Assembly: GCA_963680875.1 (NCBI GenBank)
Contig: OY804578.1
Span: 27,123,101-27,187,100, forward strand
Length of the DNA: 64,000 bases
From: Bathymodiolus brooksi
Taxonomy: Eukaryota; Mollusca; Bivalvia; Mytilida; Modiolidae
Reading direction: 5' to 3'
In this document: piece by piece, positions 60,301-64,000 of the stretch
Layout: the number at the start of each line of letters is the position of its first letter
Position numbering within the stretch: the stretch's first letter is position 1
Translations under genes and position numbers: made by a program
Notes under the pieces: generated by a model
Told to the model about the DNA's origin: nothing
The model's input: the letters and a program-made list of their open reading frames with translations, nothing else
The model's database searches: none

Positions 60301-60759
60301 TAGGGTACGTTAAATATGTATACAGTTTTTATTTATCTTACAAAAGTAAATATTAAATGAAGTAAAAAAACGTGAATTTCACTCAATTTAAATACAACAT
60401 TTTAAATTTAGTCCATTGAAATGGTGTGGGTTATTGATTTGTCAATTGGATTGATCCAGTTTACACATCACATCCATATCAGAACTGTAATTGCTCATGC
60501 CTCAACGCGTTTCGACAAGTTTAAACATGATCCCATTCAAAAGTCATTATGATGTTTGTTGATAGGTAATTAAATCATTTGCTAACATAATATATTTAAA
60601 TTATTGAAAGGAAATAATCATGTGTAAATAATACGAGCACCTGTTTGAACAAATTCATTAAATAGTGACAATACGGTAATAATATTAAATATATTTATAT
60701 CTTAATATGACCATTGGAAAACCGATGTACACAATGAAACATTTCAAAATCTACGATAA
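60301..60759. other. Unassigned spacer
   Basis: AT-rich; nothing recognised. Confidence 0.4.
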
Positions 60760-60924
60760 ATAAGGGTAATAACAAAATTACCGAACTCCGAACAATTTTG
60801 CAAAGGGAAAGTCAAGTATATAAACAGACAAAATCAGCAAACAACCGGAAAACTGTGAAAACCGTAATGACCCTGACTTAGTACAGGCATTTATATAGAA
60901 ATGGTGGGTTGAATCAGATAAACA
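60760..60924 (-). mobile_element. Solo Naiad 3' UTR (copy H)
   Basis: Starts with GGTAATAACAAAATTACC and follows the Naiad 3' UTR to GGGTTGAATCAGAT, where similarity ends. Like copies F and G it contains no RT. Confidence 0.85.
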
Positions 60925-61319
60925 TAGATTATAAAATTAATACAAATGCTTTGCATTAAATTAAAATAATAAGTTTGCTAAAAGGTGTAATAAACAAATT
61001 AATTAGCACAAATTATTATATAGATATCGATGAAATACCGTGATTTCCGAGTTAAATAAAAACGATAATTTCACCAGTGAAATTACCATTTTTATTTTCA
61101 CTTGCTATTTTTCCCACCATTTTTCGAGCCGGAACAATTTTTTTTAGAATATTATATGGAGTGATGTCCCTTTGCTGCATTTCATTGACTGATTGTTAGT
61201 TTCATTTACGATAAAGGACAGATTTAAAAAATAAACACTGATATCTTAATCTAGTATTTCATTGTGATACAATAAATACCAGGTAAATTTGGCAAACATT
61301 GACAGTTTTAATACTTTTC

Positions 61320-61433
61320 ATGGCAGAATTATGCTCTAAAACATGTGGTCTCTGCAGAAAGAATCTTTCTAACAGTAAAACTGTTAACCACCCACAAAAA
61401 ATCGTCTGCTATAAATTAACTCTAAATCAGTAA
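61320..61433 (+). CDS. Small Cys-containing ORF, 37 codons, coupled to the next
   Basis: Begins MAELCSKTCGLCRKNLSNSK, with a C-x3-C-x2-C cluster that could bind zinc. Its stop overlaps the start of the following frame in TAATG (61431-61435). No family recognised. In a eukaryote this would imply reinitiation, an alternative isoform, or an ancestral single exon; it may also be chance. Confidence 0.3.
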   Translation: MAELCSKTCGLCRKNLSNSKTVNHPQKIVCYKLTLNQ

Positions 61434-61666
61434 TGAATCCAAATTTGTCACAGCATTCCTCAACCACAAGTACTAGTTCAATGACTTCTGACACTAAGAT
61501 GTCATCTCTTTATTATGGGAACACTTACATTTACGGAGGAACTTTTAATTTTAACAATCCTCAGTCTAGTCAGAAAAGACAAAGTGATGTTTCCGGACTA
61601 CAGATAGCAAAAACAAAATATAAAAGAATCCTACCTTTATCGTTTAGTGATTCCGATTCTGAATGA
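61433..61666 (+). CDS. Small Ser/Thr/Asn-rich ORF, 77 codons
   Basis: Starts MNPNLSQHSSTTSTSSMTSD, has YYGNTYIYGGTFNFNN in the middle (aromatic/Asn-rich, beta-like), a basic KTKYKRIL patch and a Ser/Asp acidic end SFSDSDSE. A polyadenylation-type AATAAA lies near 61890. Unrecognised. It lies inside the 53.4-63.6 kb inverted-repeat segment and is undamaged, unlike nearby transposon ORFs. Confidence 0.35.
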   Translation: MNPNLSQHSSTTSTSSMTSDTKMSSLYYGNTYIYGGTFNFNNPQSSQKRQSDVSGLQIAKTKYKRILPLSFSDSDSE

Positions 61667-62246
61667 ACTTTAGTCCATTATCCTTCCGTTTTAATCCGTT
61701 TGAATTACACCTTTAACGTTTGAACCGTTTGGACCCACATTTAACGATTTACATTTCCTAGCTGTTATATTGTTAGATTACCTGTTTTCTAATTAAATAA
61801 TCCATCGAATTTGAAATAGGTTTGGCTTTGTTAACGCCTCCGACTTCTTTCACAAAACATTCTTCCCACAAGGTTACAAATGAAATGTATATAATAAAAA
61901 CGAAACATAAATCAAGTGTCAATTAAATAAAATTGTGTCTTTCAAGGTCGAGTGCATACTATGGTCACAAAGTTTACAAGTAAACAACATGAAAATTACA
62001 TTCCTAATCGAAATATGTGCACATGAATTTGTTTATTTACAAAATTGAAAGCATTAGACAAACTTTTCAGTCATCGATCCATGTTCAAAGGATGGCGCCA
62101 TTTTAACTTCAACGAATAAAGTGGGCGGAGTTAACGAGTAGCCAAGGACACAGTTGTATATTAATGCCCAATAAAGAAATAAACACATACAATGACGATG
62201 AAAGAAAATATCAAATTTATCGGCTCAAAACAGTCTATATAATAAA
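61667..62246. other. Spacer with promoter-like motifs
   Basis: ATGGCGCCATTTTAAC (62092-62107) and GTGGGCGGAG (62121-62130, GC-box-like) lie close together. No transcribed unit can be assigned to them. Confidence 0.3.
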
Positions 62247-62405
62247 CAGTATAACTAACTTCGATGTCCGATTACCAAAAATATGTCACTCATGACCGCA
62301 CAACACTGATAATTCACTATTAAGATTCGCGCATTCGTGAATTATCAGTTGTGCGGTCATTCGTGACATGTTTTTGGTAATCGGACATCACAGTTAGTTA
62401 TACTA
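62247..62405. repeat. Strong hairpin, ~70-bp arms
   Basis: The left arm from AGTATAACTAAC through GATGTCCGATTACCAAAAA to TGATAATTCAC (62247-62318) is almost fully complementary to the right arm ending at 62405; the loop is ~17 nt. It could be a fold-back MITE or, if transcribed, a small-RNA precursor. Confidence 0.85.
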
Positions 62406-62449
62406 TAATTATTTAAATTAGTAAATACTCGGTTTGGGGTCGACGATTG

Positions 62450-62570
62450 TCGGGATTCAAATATCGGAAGGGTGACGATTGGTTGTTTTTGAATTCGAAG
62501 CAAGAAGGGCTATGATTGTAGGGATTCAAATATCAGAAGGGTTACGATTGGTTGGATTAAAAATTCCATT
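62450..62570. repeat. Two-copy direct repeat, ~65 bp
   Basis: GGGATTCAAATATCGGAAGG then ACGATTGGTTG at ~62453-62490 and again at ~62520-62560. Confidence 0.7.
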
Positions 62571-62654
62571 GTTCGTACCTACAATCTAGAGGAGTTCCTG
62601 AAAAAATCGCGGGAAATACGGTAAAAAAAACGCGGGAAATAATCTCCCTTTCAA

Positions 62655-62735
62655 TTGCGCCTTCGGTTCTGGTGACCTCACTTCCGGTTTCGGTCACTTC
62701 CGGTTACATCATTTTTGGTGACCGCACCATCCACC
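62655..62735. promoter_or_regulatory. Cluster of ETS-type sites
   Basis: Two CACTTCCGGTT copies (62689-62710), plus GGTGACCTCAC and GGTGACCGCACC. ACCGGAAGTG is the core ETS site and is common in TATA-less promoters. No transcript is identified. Confidence 0.35.
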
Positions 62736-62794
62736 ACAAATGCGACTGGAGCTGTGCCCATATACTACTTATATAAATAAATAGATTAAACAAA

Positions 62795-63632
62795 ATAATA
62801 CTATTTATTAAATAAATATGACACGCACATGCAGGGTTTATATTTTGTTTATTTTTATAAAACGCATTACTATATTTTTCTAAAGTTCTGTATATTTACA
62901 TTTTTTTATAATAATGAGACGTCTTCATGTGAACAGGGAATCTTAGGACTTTAATTTGTTTGACAAAACGCTGGCAAATGCAAATTATATACCGGTTTAC
63001 ATGAAAGTAAATTATTTGTTTACGCTGTGTAAAGGGAAACATATTTTATGTTCGGGTGAGGGCCCTGGTGGCTCAATGAGTTAGGTAGTTGGATTACCTA
63101 ATAACTCATACAAACCTATCATCAATACGGCGTGGGTTCAGGCCCGGCTTTGTAAATTACAAAAAGGGTGCAATCGACTCGCAGCCGCAAGTGATAATGC
63201 TTACCAGTTGCTTGCGCAGGGACGGGAGTTCTCTCCGGTTACTCCGGCTTCTTCCACTACTAAAACTGGTCGCCATGATATAGCAGAAATATGGCTGATA
63301 ATGACGTTAAACACCACAAATCAAATTATATGTTCTGGTGAACATGGGAAATATAATAATAAATGTATTGTCTTTCACTCATATGAGTGTTTGTGTGAAA
63401 TTCTGCACCTTAGGTCCACAGTAGGGTGTTAAATATCAACTTTGTATTGTGGTGGGAGGCTCCAGAAATATTTCCTGTATGCCCAAATGTCGGTTCAATG
63501 TGTTGAATGTGCATTTACAGAAATATATTTATTATTGGTCGCTAGAAATCTTTAAAAGTACATTTTGTTCTTATTGATTTTTCTGGTTTTTAGACATATT
63601 GCCTTATTGGTTGCTAGATTAGTGGTCGCTAG
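62795..63632 (+). repeat. Right arm of the inverted repeat pair
   Basis: Reverse complement of 53443-54365, lacking ~85 bp of it. Order: TGACACGCACATGCAGGG, ACCGGTTTACATGAAAG, SINE S2, the satellite-like block, GGTCGCTAG subrepeats, ending TTTAAGC. Confidence 0.85.
63058..63315 (+). mobile_element. SINE S2 copy 3, within the right arm
   Basis: Head CCTGGTGGCTCAATGAGTTAGG and B-box-like GTGGGTTCAGGCCCG, then the S2 body (CTCCGGCTTCTTCCACTAC, TGGTCGCCATGATATAGC) and a TTAAACACCACAAATCAA tail. Confidence 0.75.
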
Positions 63633-63645
63633 TTTAAGCTTGTTT

Positions 63646-64000
63646 ATTATGTCTGGATCTATATTTTCTGTAACAAAATGCATTCAAGAACCAATAATTT
63701 CGAGCACAATAGAAATATAAAACTGGCGAAACAAAAAGGTAAAGGGAACACATACTACAAATTGACCGTGATTAAATATTAAATGACATATTGCAAATCA
63801 TGCAGTTCGTTGTACGTAATCATTTGAAATCTGCAACAATAATCCGCTTGATGACATGTTTTGCTAAAGTCTTACCTTTACAGGAATTAAACAGAAAAAA
63901 GAAAATAATAATCAAAATGAAAACATGTCTCACTAATTCCTTCTCCATATTCACTTCCTTGTTAAATGTCAAAAGTTGTGTTGTATTAAAGAAGGCCTCT
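63646..64000. other. Unassigned window end
   Basis: AT-rich; nothing recognised. Confidence 0.4.

Larger units (their letters stand above)
53430..63645. mobile_element. ~10.2-kb segment bounded by long inverted repeats and a 12-bp direct repeat
   Basis: 53443-54365 and 62795-63632 are reverse complements (about 90% by eye, except an ~85-bp segment present only in the left arm). Their outer ends are AGCTTAAACTAGCGACC-like. TGTTTATTATGT occurs in direct orientation just outside both arms (53426-53437 and 63634-63645), 5 bp and 1 bp from the arm ends. Long TIRs with a long direct repeat would fit a very large Mutator-like or composite transposon. An alternative is two independent insertions of one element in opposite orientation. 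Confidence 0.45.

Noticed and set aside
43972..60924. TAAGGG at Naiad 3' edges as telomeric repeat
   Set aside because: Not the metazoan TTAGGG order and present only once per site.

Overview
Eukaryotic, AT-rich and intron-containing DNA, almost certainly invertebrate and most likely a bivalve mollusc. Three things point there: a pearl-like tandem-repeat element (family described from bivalves), Naiad-type Penelope-like retroelements, and immunoglobulin-domain exons of the kind abundant in bivalves. The species cannot be fixed from the window. No complete, intact cellular gene is visible; no rRNA, true tRNA or CRISPR. The best host-gene evidence is a minus-strand Ig-superfamily gene: exons at 32437-32757, 4299-4634 and 3553-3813, all phase 1-1, all with GT donors and AG acceptors, plus a possible 45-nt microexon at 25941-25985. 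If they belong together, a ~28 kb intron holds most of the mobile DNA in the first half of the window.  Layout. 1-2.3 kb: truncated Naiad RT and a GIY-YIG endonuclease fragment. 3.5-4.6 kb: two Ig exons. 4.8-6.6 kb: plus-strand LINE. 7-13.1 kb: SINEs and a 3.2 kb fold-back element with a SINE in its loop. 14.2-16.8 kb: two LINE fragments fused head to head. 16.8-20.15 kb: pearl-like element with a 334-bp higher-order repeat and a nested TIR element. 19.7-22.2 kb: near-perfect 1269-bp tandem duplication. 20.15-25.7 kb: minus-strand CR1-like LINE with degenerate 2A motif, PHD finger and APE endonuclease, split by Naiad copy B. 27.0-31.5 kb: 4.5 kb element with 28-bp perfect TIRs and TTAA target duplications. 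32.4-34.3 kb: Ig exon, SINE, LINE end. 34.3-36.2 kb: Naiad copy C. 36.4-40.3 kb: L1/Tx1-type LINE split by a 2 kb TIR element. 40.7-47 kb: SINE, RT scraps, Naiad pieces, internally deleted L1/Tx1-type LINE. 47.7-52.8 kb: composite of ~180-bp repeats in inverted arrangement around a GGTGAC-rich minisatellite, with a TTAA MITE inside. 53.4-63.6 kb: a ~10.2 kb segment bounded by ~0.85-0.92 kb inverted repeats and a 12-bp direct repeat, containing 185-bp satellite repeats, a LINE end, a deleted Ty3/gypsy element, two TAATG-coupled small ORFs and a strong hairpin.  The window therefore reads as a layered insertion record. Several orders can be read directly: Naiad into CR1-like LINE, Naiad tail into gypsy, TIR element into L1/Tx1 LINE, TIR element into the pearl array, TTAA MITE into satellite repeats. 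All eight recognisable Naiad pieces lie on the minus strand, and copies B and C share the same 26-bp deletion of the RT motif A region.
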